Shown: positions 1 to 9,796 of the stretch, piece after piece
How positions within the stretch are numbered: the first letter of the stretch is position 1
Layout of the letters: each line of letters opens with the position of its first letter
Assembly: GCA_003427395.1 (NCBI GenBank)
Contig: BFEA01000597.1
Coordinates: 633,610-677,439 of the forward strand
Direction of reading: 5' to 3'
DNA from: Chara braunii
Taxonomy: Eukaryota > Streptophyta > Charophyceae > Charales > Characeae
Length of the DNA: 43,830 nt
Notes under the pieces: generated by a model
Told to the model about the DNA's origin: nothing
What the model saw: the letters and a program-made list of their open reading frames with translations, nothing else
Databases searched by the model: none
Translations under genes and position numbers: made by a program

Positions 1-504
1 ATAGGCTCTACACGAAATTTCATCAGTCGTGCTTGTGTGGATAGACTGTGCTTAGGGGACCAAGTGCAGCGGCTTAGCAGAACTGTAGCTTCTACGCTGG
101 CCAACAAACACCAAATGTTGGTAAAAGACTATGTTAAGGACGTAGTCTGCACCTTCTCCTATGGAGGAGGGGAAGTGAGCCATAAGATCGCCTTCCTGGT
201 TAGCGACGAACTGCCTTTTTATATGCTCCTAGGTATGTACTCCTCGAGGTGCACCTTCTCCTATGGAGGAGGGGAAGTGAGCCATAAGATCTCCGTCCAG
301 GTTAGCGACAAACTGCCTTTTGATATGCTCCTAGGTATGTACTACCTCGAGGTCGCTCAACCGCAGTTTGACTGGGATAGAAAGGTATTGATTCACAAAT
401 TGCCCAACGGTAGATCTGTTAAATTGCAAAAGTTCAAAGCTAGCAGTCTGATAGAAAACTACTGGTGCATTTGTACATCATCCTTCTATAACTATTATAA
501 GTAG
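1..504 (+). pseudogene. Retropepsin-like protease and linker of element A, with 34-residue duplication
   Basis: The open frame starts at base 1 with I-G-S-T-R-N-F-I-S, the region just after the catalytic Asp of a retroviral-type aspartic protease; the Asp itself lies just before the window. The segment ending in D-M-L-L-G-M matches the C-terminal hydrophobic strand of the fold. Residues encoded at 148-249 are repeated in frame at 250-351. The frame ends at TAG 502-504, where element F has CAG (Gln). The linker towards RT continues in broken form to about 690. In an intact element this protease would cut the Gag-Pol polyprotein in the cytoplasmic particle. Confidence 0.82.
148..351 (+). repeat. 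102-bp in-frame tandem duplication in element A protease
   Basis: Two adjacent copies begin at 148 and 250 (TGCACCTTCTCC...), period 102 bp, differing at a handful of positions. Element F has one copy at the matching place (27200-27310), so the second copy is a derived duplication in A. It adds 34 codons without shifting the frame. Confidence 0.93.
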
Positions 505-689
505 AATCGCGAGGAGGGCATGTATCTAGTATTTGTCTCTGAGAAAGGGGAGGCCGTAAAAACACCCCAGAGATAGAATCAGTCGTCGCACAATATTCAT
601 ACCTTTTTTAGGAGCCCACAGGCGTGGTAGAAAGGGAGGTTGTCCATGCAATAGAGGTTGTCCCAGGTAGTAAGGTGCCTAGAGGACGA

Positions 690-1497
690 ATCTCCTGCGG
701 ATTTGGATGAGCTCCGCCGCCAGCTCAAGGAGCTCACAGAGAAGGGATGGATACGGCCTAGTACCTCCCCTTACGGCGCTCCAGTCCTATTCGTACCAAA
801 GAAGGAAGGTACCCTAAGGATGTGCATTGACTATAGGGGCCTCAATGCCATCACTGTTAAGAACACGGAGCCCCTACCCCGCATCAACGACCTCTTGGAT
901 AGAGTGCAGGGATGCCGGTACTTCACCAAGATAGATCTGAAGTCCGGATACCGTCAAATTGCCATGAGACCTGAGGACCAGCACAAAATCGCATTTCAGA
1001 CCAGGTACGGTCTGTACGAGTTTGTGGTGATGCCCTTTGGTCTATGCAATGCACCTGGTACGTTCCAGCACGCGATGAACAAGATTTTTCATGACTACTT
1101 AGACAAGTTTATCGTCGTGTACCTCGACGATATCCTCATCTTTAGTAGGACTGTAGAGGAGCACGCTGAGCACTTGAAAACAGTGTTGGGTCTCCCAAGA
1201 CAGCACCAGTACAAGGTTAACTTGGAGAAATGCGAGTTTGGTCGCACTAAGATCTTGTACTTGGGTCATCAAAACTCAGCAGATGGATTGAGGCCTGATG
1301 ATGCCAAGGTGGGCAGCATACGTGACTGGCCCAGACCTCAAACTGTTACTGAGGTCAGATCGTTTTGGGGGATGACGGGCTACTATCGTCCGTTTGTGAA
1401 AAACTATAGTACTATAGCTTCCCCATTAACAGATCTAACTCGACTTGACACCCGTGGGAGTGGACTGAGGAGTGTGAAGCAAGCTTCAAGAAATTGA
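690..1497 (+). pseudogene. Reverse transcriptase domain of element A
   Basis: The translated region shows the Ty3/gypsy RT order: the entry segment W-I-R-P-S-x-S-P-Y-G-A-P, the V-P-K-K block, motif [11 protein letters not shown], the M-P-F-G-L-C-N-A-P block and motif C Y-L-D-D (around 1120-1135), then L-Y-L-G-H of the connection. All three catalytic aspartates are present. The start is a truncated junction: relative to element F, sequence between 685 and 700 is missing. Near 1452 one base is lost (ACACCCGTGGG versus ACCCCTCGGG in F), so the frame leaves the protein and stops at 1497. Role: copying the element's RNA into cDNA. Catalytic residues survive but the polyprotein does not. Confidence 0.9.
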
Positions 1498-1905
1498 AGT
1501 ATGCTTTGACACACTATGAAGTTCTCAAACTTCCGGACTTTGACAAGCCATTTGTTGTGACCACAGACGCTAGCCAATATGGCCTTGGTGCGGTCTTTGC
1601 GCAACAGGATGGGCCAAAGTTGAGACCGGTCGAGTACATGAGTAAAAAGATGCCTTCTCAGAAGTTAGCCAAGTCCACATATGAGAGAGAGTTCTACGCC
1701 ATGTACAAAGCGTTGGAGACACTACCTCCTAGCAAGACTCTTGTATGTGAGGTCTGACCATGAGACTTTGCGCTGCATTAAGACACAGCCTGTACTATCT
1801 GACGCACTCAAAAGATGGATTCAAGTGATAGACATGTATGACTACCAACTTGATCCTATCAAGGGTACGTATAACAAAGTGGCTGATGCACTTTCACGAA
1901 GGGCA
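1494..1905 (+). pseudogene. RNase H domain of element A (two frames)
   Basis: Frame 1494-1757 carries V-V-T-T-D-A-S-Q-Y-G (catalytic Asp) and Y-E-R-E (catalytic Glu). An 8-nt deletion near 1720 moves the rest to the frame opening at 1681, which contains S-D-H-E-T-L-R and V-A-D-A-L-S-R, the C-terminal RNase H signature. The family residue Trp after T-L-R is Cys here. The enzyme would remove RNA from the RNA/DNA hybrid during reverse transcription. Confidence 0.87.
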
Positions 1906-3468
1906 TATTATTTGGGCGCGCTAGTCACTGAGTTCGACATATTTGACGAACTCACTCGATCGTTGGTGGAAGTCTATCAGGGAGATCCAGTTATGTCAGA
2001 GATCATCCGTAGATTCCAAGCAAAGGACAAAAAGACTTTGGACGAGTTTACAATGGTAGATGACTTGCTGTTTCTCGAGAAGGCAGGGAATAAAAGACTA
2101 TGTGTTGCTAATAGTGAGTCTTTGCGTAGTTTATTTTTAGGAGAATGTCATGATGCAGCTGGTCATTTTGGCTATAGGAAGACATCAACCAACTTAGTGC
2201 AGAGATTCTGGTGGCCTTCTATGATGGAAAATGCGAAACGCTATGTTGAAACCTGCCAGGTTTGTCAAAGGGAAAAACCAAGGACTCAGGCTCCGCTTGG
2301 GCTGATCAAGCCCTTGCCGATCCCTGAAGGACAAGGCCAAAGTGTGTCCATGGATTTCATGGATACCCTGGTGACCAGCATGTTTGGAAAAAGACACATC
2401 TTTGTTATAGTGGATCACTTTACAATGTATGCAAGACTAATCGCTATGCCTGAAACTACTAAAAATGACTTTGTCATCAAACTCTTCATGGACAACTGGG
2501 TAAGGGATTTTGGTCTACCAACGTCTATTGTTAGTGATAGGGATGTAAGATTCACGAGCGAACTGTGGCAGTCTACTGATGAACAAATGGGCACAAAACT
2601 CCAAATGACTTCAGGGAATCATCCTAAGTCAAATGGTCAAGCGGAACAGATGAACCGAGTAGTACAACACCTGCTTGGGCACTATATCAAGCCAAGTCAG
2701 GACGATTGGGACGATAAACTACCTCTCGTTGCCAGCCTGTACAAACTACCTCTGATTGGAAGTCGCGATCCGCCCTTGACTTTCTGCTACCAGAAAGAGA
2801 ACCCACTGCAGCACCCAGCAGCATAGAGTTTGCTGTCAAGTATGAACAGATGCTGCAGCAGGCCGTTGAACATATCAGAAAAGCTCAGGAAGCAATGATT
2901 GCATCTGAGAATAAGCATAGACGTTCTTCTAACTTTTAGGTAGGCGAGAGAGTCTCGATCAAGTCCGTTGAGCTTGGTGAGGAGTTAGGCATATCCCGCA
3001 AGCTAATGCCACAGTACTTTGGGCCCTGGGAGATCTTAGACACTGTAGGAGATCAACCAGACGGTCCTTCATATGTAATTCGCATCTCACCTCACTTACG
3101 TACCTACCCTGTGTTCCATGCCTCCAAGTTAGCACCTTTTACTGCCACTGAGCAGTTTCCCTCCAGAAGATCAACAAGACGGTCCTTCTTATGTAATTCG
3201 CATCCCACCTCACTTACGTTCCTACCTTGTGTTCCATGCCTCCAAGTTAGCACCTTTTACTGCCACTGAGCAGTTTCCCTCCAGAAGATCAATGCTGCCC
3301 CCAACCATGGATGGCGAAGTGGACGTGGACCAGTTCGTTGAGCATCGAGTGATGCCTGTTCCTCGACCACCAGGCAGAGGGCGCCCTCCTAAACCGAGAA
3401 TGCAGTATCGTGTGAGCTTCAGACATCATCTGGATCCTAAGGAGGATCGCTGGTTCACAGGAGAATAA
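1906..3468 (+). pseudogene. Integrase of element A (HHCC, DDE, C-terminal module; broken)
   Basis: The zinc-binding module is visible as G-E-C-H-D-A-A-G-H-F-G-Y then C-Q-V-C-Q (2140-2270). The catalytic core has S-M-D-F-M-D, V-S-D-R-D-V-R-F and G-Q-A-E-Q-M-N, giving the D, D and E of the DDE triad. After V-A-S-L-Y (about 2735) a deletion and frameshift end the frame at 2826. The C-terminal part resumes in other frames: F-G-P-W-E-I-L-D, then K-L-A-P-F and R-R-S-M-L-P-P-T-M-D-G, ending with R-W-F-T-G-E. A TAG at 2937-2939 replaces CAG of element F, and a 118-bp tandem duplication (3061-3296) adds a further frameshift. The tail may be a degenerate chromodomain-like targeting module; that is inference. 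Confidence 0.88.
3061..3296 (+). repeat. 118-bp frameshifting tandem duplication in integrase C-terminus of A
   Basis: ACGGTCCTTC... begins at 3061 and again at 3179 (period 118 bp), with near-identical content up to CCCTCCAGAAGATCAA. Element F has one copy. Because 118 is not a multiple of three, the second copy is read in another frame. Confidence 0.92.
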
Positions 3469-3951
3469 CTCATGAGAACAACACCTCAAGTGATTGCAGG
3501 TTACGAAAGAGCACTCAAGGGGAAGATGCCTGCAGGATAAGAGACTTCTCAGAGGACTCGCGAAGTAAAGGAGGAGGGAATGCAAGGATCAGGGTCCTCG
3601 GTAGGCCTATGGGGCCATGTTTGCAGCATTGCCCGCCCTAAGTGAAGGCAGGCCTGACATATTGCAAGAGGCCCTCGACTGTCAATTTCATATTTGGGGT
3701 CCAGGCAGTTGCGACGCGCCAGTTGGTTGAGAGAAACTCAGGCCGGGCAACAAAGACATTTCCACGGCCTTCCGAGCTTTTCCAAAGAATGCAGGCCCTG
3801 GGCGTGATTCGCAGCCTCATACAAAGACAGTTGGGCGCCCAACCAAACGAGGCCCAACAGCCCAGTAGCTGCTGCACACAGGCAGCCTCCGGGGGCCTTC
3901 CGGAAGCTTCTGGGCCCAGGCCAGTGCAGTTAGGCTGCGCGAGCAGGCCAA

Positions 3952-3972
3952 CTCTTTCCATAAAGGAAAGAG
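3952..3972 (+). promoter_or_regulatory. LTR palindrome with an A/T-rich TATA-like loop
   Basis: CTCTTTCC - ATAAA - GGAAAGAG, perfect 8-bp arms. The sister LTR of F has the same palindrome with loop ATATA at 30813-30837. The A/T core is the best TATA candidate in this part of the LTR, so the palindrome could mark the promoter; transcription start is not known. Confidence 0.6.
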
Positions 3973-4097
3973 CTCACTCCTTGCAGCCTCATTCAGGTAC
4001 TCGCATGCTAGCGGCAGCGCTGCTGGAGCAAGGGCTCACGGCTGCTGGCTGGCGCTGAGAGGCGAGGTGCAGCACGTGCGGTCGTGCAGGGAAGAAG

Positions 4098-4118
4098 GGC
4101 GCTGCTGAGGGCAGCGCC
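4098..4118 (+). promoter_or_regulatory. Conserved GGCGCTGC hairpin in LTR A
   Basis: GGCGCTGC - TGAGG - GCAGCGCC, perfect 8-bp arms and 5-nt loop. It recurs at 30961-30981 (LTR F), 9778-9796 (LTR E, minus strand) and, with a different loop, at 13595-13618. It lies downstream of the TATA-like palindrome, so it may be in the transcribed R/U5 part. Confidence 0.7.
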
Positions 4119-4589
4119 ATAGCCCAGCCACCATAGCTGGTGGGCTTGGACTACAGTGAGGCACAGGGGTAGTCTTCGGGTGTAAGAGAGGACAAACGTG
4201 GGTGTAAAATCAGGGGATAGGTGAAGGATGATGATGATGATGATGATGTGAGGGCACTTACCTTGTATTGGCGATGGTCTGCATGGGCGACATCTGCAAG
4301 TACTTCGGGTTGCTGCTGATGTCAACAGTTGCATTGTCAATTAGTAGGCTGTAGTAGTTGTGTTAGGAGTAGGCTGGGCGCCGAGCGCCAAGTAGGAGAG
4401 TGAAGGGACTGGATTCTTGTGTTGATCATGAGAGAATATGCTCTCCAGGACATTGGTTTTTAGTACTACGAACCCCCATTGGTGTATTATTGGTGCAATG
4501 CTGCTCTCTGGACACGGTGTGACTATCTGGCTTTCAATGTGATGGTGTAATCTGAAATTGTCATCTCGTTGTTGCTTATTTTCCTTGCA

Positions 4590-4873
4590 ATAATAAAAGA
4601 TCCTAGAAAATGCAGAAATCGACCTAAGTAAAAAAATTTAGCTCAGAAAATGCAGGGATTGAAACTAACTCCTATAGCTTTAGCATGTGGCCAGCATCTA
4701 AAGCAACTACCTGTCAAACAGAAAGCTCTGACTAAATAGTAGTCACACTCAGTCAGATGCAGGCCAAACCACAAAGGTAAGTGCTCTCACCATCCCCAAG
4801 TCAACCTGGACAAACAATAGTTCGTAATCTTTCAATGATTTATCCCTTTATACCCAGCTTACATAGGGCATAA
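4590..4873. other. Unassigned AT-rich flank after LTR A
   Basis: No protein-like frame, LTR end or RNA gene is apparent. It begins directly after the LTR A terminus. It leads into the hairpin array without a recognisable boundary. Confidence 0.5.
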
Positions 4874-5776
4874 AGCTAGACCACCCAAACTTATGGAACA
4901 TGTCTAGCTCGGCCATTGAGTATACACAAACACAGGGCACAACAACTTTTCTCTTCTTTGAGCATATGACTAGGCCACCCTAGTCGCCCTGTACTGTTTA
5001 AGTATCCAAGTTGTATATAATTGTCTGTCCTTAGTCTTATAAGGTAGCATATAACTGAACCGATCATCTTTAGCTCAAGATTCAATCTGCCCCTTCGTAC
5101 CACAAGTTTATTTTTAATTAGTACTCTCTTCAGTTACGATAGGCGATAGCCAGGCCACCCAAACTTATGGGACCCTGTCTGACTAGCCTGTTCTTAAATA
5201 AGATAATAATAAAATATAGCCAAATTATAGCCTTTGGGTTCCAGCAGGTGCGAGGCATTGGGCCAGACTACCTAAACTTATAGAATAGTCTGACTCTCTA
5301 CCTGGTTCGTTCCTCTCTAATCCAATTTGCACGTCGCATGGAGTCGAAGCCACCCAAACTTATGTAGTAACCTGACTCTTTGCCAAAGTTACTCCCTCAG
5401 AATAAAAGCAGGAAGAGGCTGAACCACCTAAACTTATAGAATGGCTCAGACCTCCTCGTTCAGAACCAAAGAAACTGAGAAAGCCCAAGTAAACAAGGCA
5501 ACCAAGCCACCTGAACGTACAAAATGTGCTTGGCTCCTGAAAAGTCAATCACAGTTAACCCTCACAAGTCAGAGCAACCAGACCACCTAAACTTATAGAA
5601 TGGCCCGATTCTCAAAGCAATTCCACAACACTGGGTCTTCTTAAACTTATGGGGACTTCCCAGCCTCCAGAACAAATAGACCACCCAAACTTATGGAATG
5701 GTCTGATGCTCCAAACAAATCCAAAAAAAACATAGCACTGGGTCTCCCCAAACTTATGGGGACTTAATGACCCAGT
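4874..5776 (-). repeat. Array of about 11 hairpins with conserved AAACTTAT core and co-varying stems
   Basis: Units at 4874-4909, 4968-4985 (core lost), 5151-5190, 5264-5292, 5341-5378, 5415-5454, 5502-5533, 5581-5605, 5631-5663, 5678-5704 and 5737-5776. The core reads approximately CCACCYAAACTTATRGAATGG. The arms around it differ between units but pair with each other: AGCTAGAC/GTCTAGCT, CAGACTA/TAGTCTG, CCAAGC/GCTTGG, AGACCA/TGGTCT, ACTGGGTC/GACCCAGT. AAACTTAT is exact in nine units. In units 5415 and 5581 the plus-strand mismatches are A-C, which become G-U wobbles in a minus-strand RNA; this favours minus-strand transcription. No known family recognised; function unknown. Confidence 0.75.
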
Positions 5777-7150
5777 CAAACTTTAACGCAATACTGCCTT
5801 CCTCCCAACCTTCCCCCAGATGCAATCCCCTTTTTACGATCTACTTTCAAACAAACAAGCAAAAACTGAAACTGCCATTGCACATACATTCCTTTACTTA
5901 GTCTGGTTATATCCTGAAAGTCAAACTGAAAGTCAGAGTAAAGGGGCATGCAGCATATTCAGTCAAAATATAACAAGGAATGCAGATAAGGGTTATAACT
6001 GGGTCTATAGAGGGAAAGCAATGGTTACCTTTCAGTTCCTTGCCTCCAGAACTCCTCCTGAGTTCCGGCAGCGCTCTCGCAATCGGTGGGTTGACTCCCC
6101 ACAGAGTCTTGCTGCGGTCCTACGGGTTAAAATCCCGCCTGCCGCCTTCCTCTCAGAACAGGATTAGACTTAGTAAGAAAGGCAGAAGATAAGGGGTTTC
6201 AGATGCTCGAGATACAAGAGGGGACAACTCAACTCTCAGGAGAGGGCCTTGAAACCTTCACTCACCTGAGCGCCCCGCAATGACCAACACGCAGCAACAG
6301 GTCGGTCAAACTGAAGTAAGACACCTGCCGCCAACTCCCTGGCGACTCCCTGGATTGCGGCAATAGACCCTTCTACGACAATCTCAGCCCCTCCCCAAAC
6401 TTACAATCCCATGCGCATTTAGCTATGAGTGAGCTTACGACCTTACTACTCGCCTCCGGATACTTTATTCAACAGATGAATAGTGTGTCTGCCAACAGCC
6501 CGGTTTGCACCTCGCGGCTCGCCTGTTACCGCACAGGCTGGTGGGGCGGTAGACACATCGGCCAGCAGACAGAATCGCAGTTCCCACAGTAGTTCTGCTG
6601 CAGTTTCGCTCGACGACTGGACCTTACATGGGCCAGTAGGTGAGTCTTTAGCTTCTTGGCTGTTTTCCTTTGTTACTCCAGTCCGTCGAGATAAGCAGTA
6701 CACCAGCCAACAGGTAATATCCGGCCTTTGCAGCCTCCCCCTTATACAATCGAGCCTGAACTGGCACTCTTGGCCCAGGGGCCAAGTATTTTAATTGAGC
6801 GGCAAGCCTCCATGCTTAGATTAGACTCGCCGGACGCCGGATACCTCGTATGCAAGCCCGACTTGCAGTTATGTTAATATGAGAAATACGACATCAACCT
6901 CGCCCAAATAATAGCAACACCAGGATAGGGGTGGCACGACCCTAAGAGAAGACGTCAGCAACATCTACCTGGAGTCTTACACCATCACTTACCTAATGCA
7001 CATTGAGAACGAATCTTTCACTACGACATGGAAAGACATACTCCTATTGTTGCGCCCATTCTCTCGTGTATGTTGATTCCCTACCTGTTACTATCGAGAT
7101 CGTGATCACTACAGCGGAGATGCGGGGGTTCGACCGTTTTATACAAAAGT
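5777..7150. other. Unassigned region
   Basis: No convincing gene. A further degenerate core (CCCCAAACTTACAA) sits at about 6394. A tRNA-like fold at 6066-6144 is discussed among the rejected items. Frames of about 70-115 codons occur but look like chance frames. Confidence 0.4.
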
Positions 7151-7151
7151 A

Positions 7152-7385
7152 GTGATGACGAGGGACACAACTGCAAGAACGATGTCGACAATCAGTACTG
7201 TGGCTACTCTCACAGACACCAGCACTACCACAGATAAGCCGAAAACACAGGTTACCAACCCGCACGGGCAGGGTCCCCCACTTGCCCCGACCAGGTACGT
7301 TCCATCTTATTCTCTTGTCTTATTCCTTCTCTTCACTAGTTGCTTCCGAACTCCTACCCTGTTCACCTCTTTTCTCCTTTCCTAT

Positions 7386-7473
<88 letters not shown>

Positions 7474-7629
7474 CGCACAACTACTCGCGGCTCCTTCTCA
7501 AGGAACTCGACGGTCATCCAGATGACGATTGCGCAGGGGAACAGCCCAGGCATGATCGACGAGCATTACGGCCGCTATGATAGGGTCGAGCGCCACCTAC
7601 GCTGCAGCCTAGATGACCACGAGAACTAG
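7152..7629 (+). CDS. Possible two-exon small ORF with CT-repeat intron (hypothetical)
   Basis: Exon 1 would run 7152-7294 (first ATG at 7152 and a second at 7155), rich in Thr/Ser, ending CCAG before GTACGT, a good plant 5' splice site. Exon 2 would run 7503-7629, after a long pyrimidine tract and TTCTCAAG, ending in TAG. Joining at AG|G preserves the frame and gives about 89 residues. The intron (7295-7502) contains an 83-bp (CT)n run that could act as an oversized polypyrimidine tract. No homology is recognised. It may equally be a leader/gag fragment of a decayed element, and the splice model is inference only. Confidence 0.25.
7388..7470 (+). repeat. (CT)n microsatellite
   Basis: An uninterrupted CT dinucleotide run of about 83 bp. 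Serine/leucine-rich frames crossing it are artefacts of the repeat. Confidence 0.97.
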
Positions 7630-7828
7630 CCAAGCGTGCTACATAAAAGTGAATCTCCCCCAAAAACACGGACAAATACATTACATTTTTGCAAAAATGG
7701 GAAAACAAAACAACTTTGCTCCTGGGCGCAGCTCCTGCTAGTCACTCTGGCCAAACTACTGCTCGAAACCCAAATCCGGCGCGGCCAATGTCTTCATAGT
7801 CCATCGGAACCCCCATCCCGCACCTTTA

Positions 7829-8586
7829 CTCGCCCGTTTCTGTCAAGAAACGAATGAGATATCAATTTATCTTCCCTGCCATATTCGGTCTCCCGTCAAT
7901 TCCGCGCACTACCTTTTTCCTCTTCCTCACTCCACACTCCTTCTACCTCCAAACTCACTTCACCAATCAACTCGCCCTGTCTAAAAACCTCCTTCTAGTA
8001 TCTTCACTCGCTCGATTCTATAGAGAATCGAGTGAGTTTTCTCTCTTCCCGTTTCTGTCATATCCACCCCTTCGTGCTACCTCTGCGCACGGCTTCTCTA
8101 TACTAACTGCCTTTTTACTAACCTTTTAACTGAACTAACTTCAGAATCGCGCTCGCGATGGTTGAGAACCCCCGTTTCGGATCTTCCCCCGCCCGTTTTC
8201 GTCCAGGATCGGGCGGGCTTTACTTTTCTCCGCTCCCACCTTTCTCTTTGCTCGCTCCCGCCATAGCCCGCACACTCTCTTTCACCTCTGCCCACCCATG
8301 CGCTGACTCCCTCCCCATTCTGCCTGCAGATCCTGGCTCGCCTTCCCTTAAACTCCCAGAATCCACTCTTCCCTCGCCTGATTCCGATAAGGATCGGGCG
8401 AGCTATGCTCTCCCGACCGCGCCGGGCTTGCCATCCGCCATCTCCATAGCTCCGCGCAGCTCATTTCTTCTCCATCTTCTCCCACACTACCTCTCTTGCT
8501 AATTCGCCTCCCCTATTAGGATCGCCTTACCTCCAAGCCCCAATGTCGACTTCCTCACTGCCTATTCTTGTCGAGAGTCGCGCGTG
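7829..8586. repeat. Decayed ~181-bp tandem repeat, each unit with a 13-4-13 hairpin
   Basis: Four clear hairpins with 13-nt arms and a 4-nt loop start at 7829, 8007, 8188 and 8373 (loops GTCA, ATAG, GTCC, GATA); a weaker fifth starts near 8556. Spacings are 178, 181, 185 and about 183 bp. The 5' arm consensus is CTCGCYCGWTTCT and the 3' arm is roughly its complement, with paired changes (CGTTTCT/AGAAACG versus CGATTCT/AGAATCG; CTC/GAG versus CCC/GGG). A second marker, CCGCGCAC-like, recurs at about 7902, 8083, 8266 and 8452 with the same period, so the whole unit is a tandem repeat in which the hairpin is the best-kept part. Confidence 0.75.
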
Positions 8587-8589
8587 CCG

Positions 8590-9736
8590 CCTTCTATCTG
8601 CTGCGCCTCACCTGCCTCCCCGGCACCTCCAGCTTCTTCCCTTTATTGAATGTACCCGGTGCGATTTTCGGGTTAGGTTCACCCCACTTTCGTCTGCCTG
8701 CTGCCTTCTCCCTTCCTGGCTCGAGCCCAGCGCAACGCCTGTTGCTTCACCTCGCCGTTCTCACCACCGGCCAGTGAGTGCCTCAGCGCAGCGGCCCTTC
8801 CATCTGCCCCGACCTGCCCGCCTTCTGCTGCGTAGTGCTACCCGGCCCAATGCTACCGGCTGGCACAGTGTTACCGGCTGGCACTTGGCCGGTATCTCCC
8901 ACCTGCTGGTGGGTGCTGTACCCGCATGTTTCCTTTTGTCGCTGTCCGCCCAAGCAGGGCTTGCCACCCCTTTGGTTCCCCAGCGGGCTTACACACCTCT
9001 CATAGCAAAACCCACTGCTGGGGGCGCAGACTTATTGAGGTTGTCGGGCCCTGATGGTAGGCAATATTCAAATGAGAACTTGGAAGACCGAAAAGGACGA
9101 GGTCCCCCCCCCAATCCGCAGCTTGTCGCCGCACCGCTGCAGTCTCCGAATAGCGCCTCGGACCGCTCTCAAGCTCCCGGGCACATAAATTTTTAATCAT
9201 TACAAACTAGCACCGTTCTAACGCCGCCAATGACAAATCTAAAGGGGGAATAGCCCCGTCAGACCCTTCGCGCCACTCTGATGTTCCCACGGCGTCGTCC
9301 TTCGATCTCGATCCCTGAACGTCTCTAATGAAAGTAACCAGTGATGCTAAGCCCAAGTCTGGGTTTGGCTCTGATAGACGCCTACATAAACGGACACCAC
9401 CCGACTTGCGGGCCTACAGAAGACGCTTCAAAACCTCCTTGTTGTCGATGTTGTTCTCCACACGTAGGCACGAGTCATTGGTAAGTGCACCAGTCAAACG
9501 ACAAAAATCTATTGAGTCCTAGTTAAATAAAAAACTAACAATTTGGTCGGCGCCCACGCCGACTCTTCAGTCATCAAGATGAAAAGAAATCACGCGCGCC
9601 TTAAGTCTACACGCCCACACACTCTCTACTCTAATCAGCCACTCAGTCAACATAAACCATAGACTCAAATGCGCCTCGCACGGTATGCTTAGACTTTAGA
9701 CCAAAGCTATTTCCTGTCGCTTGCAGAGACCAGGGC
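8590..9736. other. GC-rich unassigned region flanking LTR E
   Basis: Contains a short tandem TACCGGCTGGCAC pair near 8855-8885 and a poly-C tract near 9105. A 217-codon frame at 8543-9196 is not protein-like. Part of this stretch (below 9736) may belong to LTR E, whose inner end I could not place. Confidence 0.4.
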
Positions 9737-9758
9737 GAATACCCTTGTAAGGGTATTC
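9737..9758. promoter_or_regulatory. Perfect palindrome in putative LTR E
   Basis: GAATACCCTT - GT - AAGGGTATTC, 10-bp perfect arms with a 2-nt centre. It lies 20 bp from the GCGCTGC hairpin (9778-9796). Function unknown; a protein-binding site or RNA hairpin are both possible. Confidence 0.6.
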
Positions 9759-9777
9759 ACACCGACAGCGCTGCCCT

Positions 9778-9796
9778 CAGCAGCGCCCTGCCTCTC
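9778..9796 (-). promoter_or_regulatory. GCGCTGC hairpin in LTR E
   Basis: GCGCTGC - 5 nt - GCAGCGC, same arms and loop as in LTR A and LTR F although the surrounding LTR sequence has diverged. Preservation in a decayed LTR suggests a constrained function in the family's promoter or leader. Confidence 0.65.

Larger units (their letters stand above)
1..4589 (+). mobile_element. Ty3/gypsy LTR retrotransposon A (3' part, degenerate)
   Basis: Protease, reverse transcriptase, RNase H, zinc-binding plus DDE integrase and an integrase C-terminal module follow each other in Ty3/gypsy order and end in an LTR at 3581-4589. The 5' LTR and gag lie outside the window. Element F (26056-31449) is a close sister and serves as the internal reference for reading the lesions: an early stop at 502, a frameshift near 1452, an 8-nt deletion near 1720, a deletion near 2738, a stop at 2937, and two internal tandem duplications. 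The element cannot encode a full polyprotein. Family assignment is secure; age is not measurable without a 5' LTR. Confidence 0.93.
3581..4589 (+). repeat. 3' LTR of element A
   Basis: Begins TGCAAGG immediately after a purine-rich tract (AAAGGAGGAGGGAA, 3567-3580, the likely polypurine tract) and ends CCTTGCA at 4589, giving 7-bp terminal inverted repeats. Similarity to the region after element F (30466-31449) starts and stops at the same points. Length is about 1,009 bp. It holds two conserved hairpins (3952-3972 and 4098-4118), a short TGA/GAT repeat near 4230 and two CCATAGC-type boxes. The flank after 4589 is AATAATAAAAG; no target duplication can be tested because the 5' end is missing. 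Confidence 0.9.

Noticed and set aside
1-500. Start of window identical to sequence at 27056, suggesting a circular or duplicated segment
   Set aside because: A and F are independent copies of one retrotransposon family; they differ by many substitutions, duplications and deletions.
6066-6144. tRNA-like fold: 6-bp acceptor CGGCAG/CTGCCG, GTGGG-7 nt-CCCAC anticodon-like arm and GGGTTAAAATCCC T-arm-like segment
   Set aside because: The D arm is too short, the T loop lacks the invariant TTC, base 37 would be a pyrimidine and the anticodon/variable-arm combination fits no tRNA class. Probably coincidental or a strongly decayed tRNA-derived sequence.
7282-7629. Ser/Leu-rich ORFs crossing the CT repeat (also 40635-41330 and 42834-43313)
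   Set aside because: They are translations of dinucleotide or GA repeats; no protein-like sequence on either side apart from the separate splice model.
8543-9196. 217-codon plus-strand ORF
   Set aside because: Composition is Pro/Leu/Ser/Arg-rich as expected for a chance frame in GC-rich sequence; no domain, and overlapping frames are open as well.
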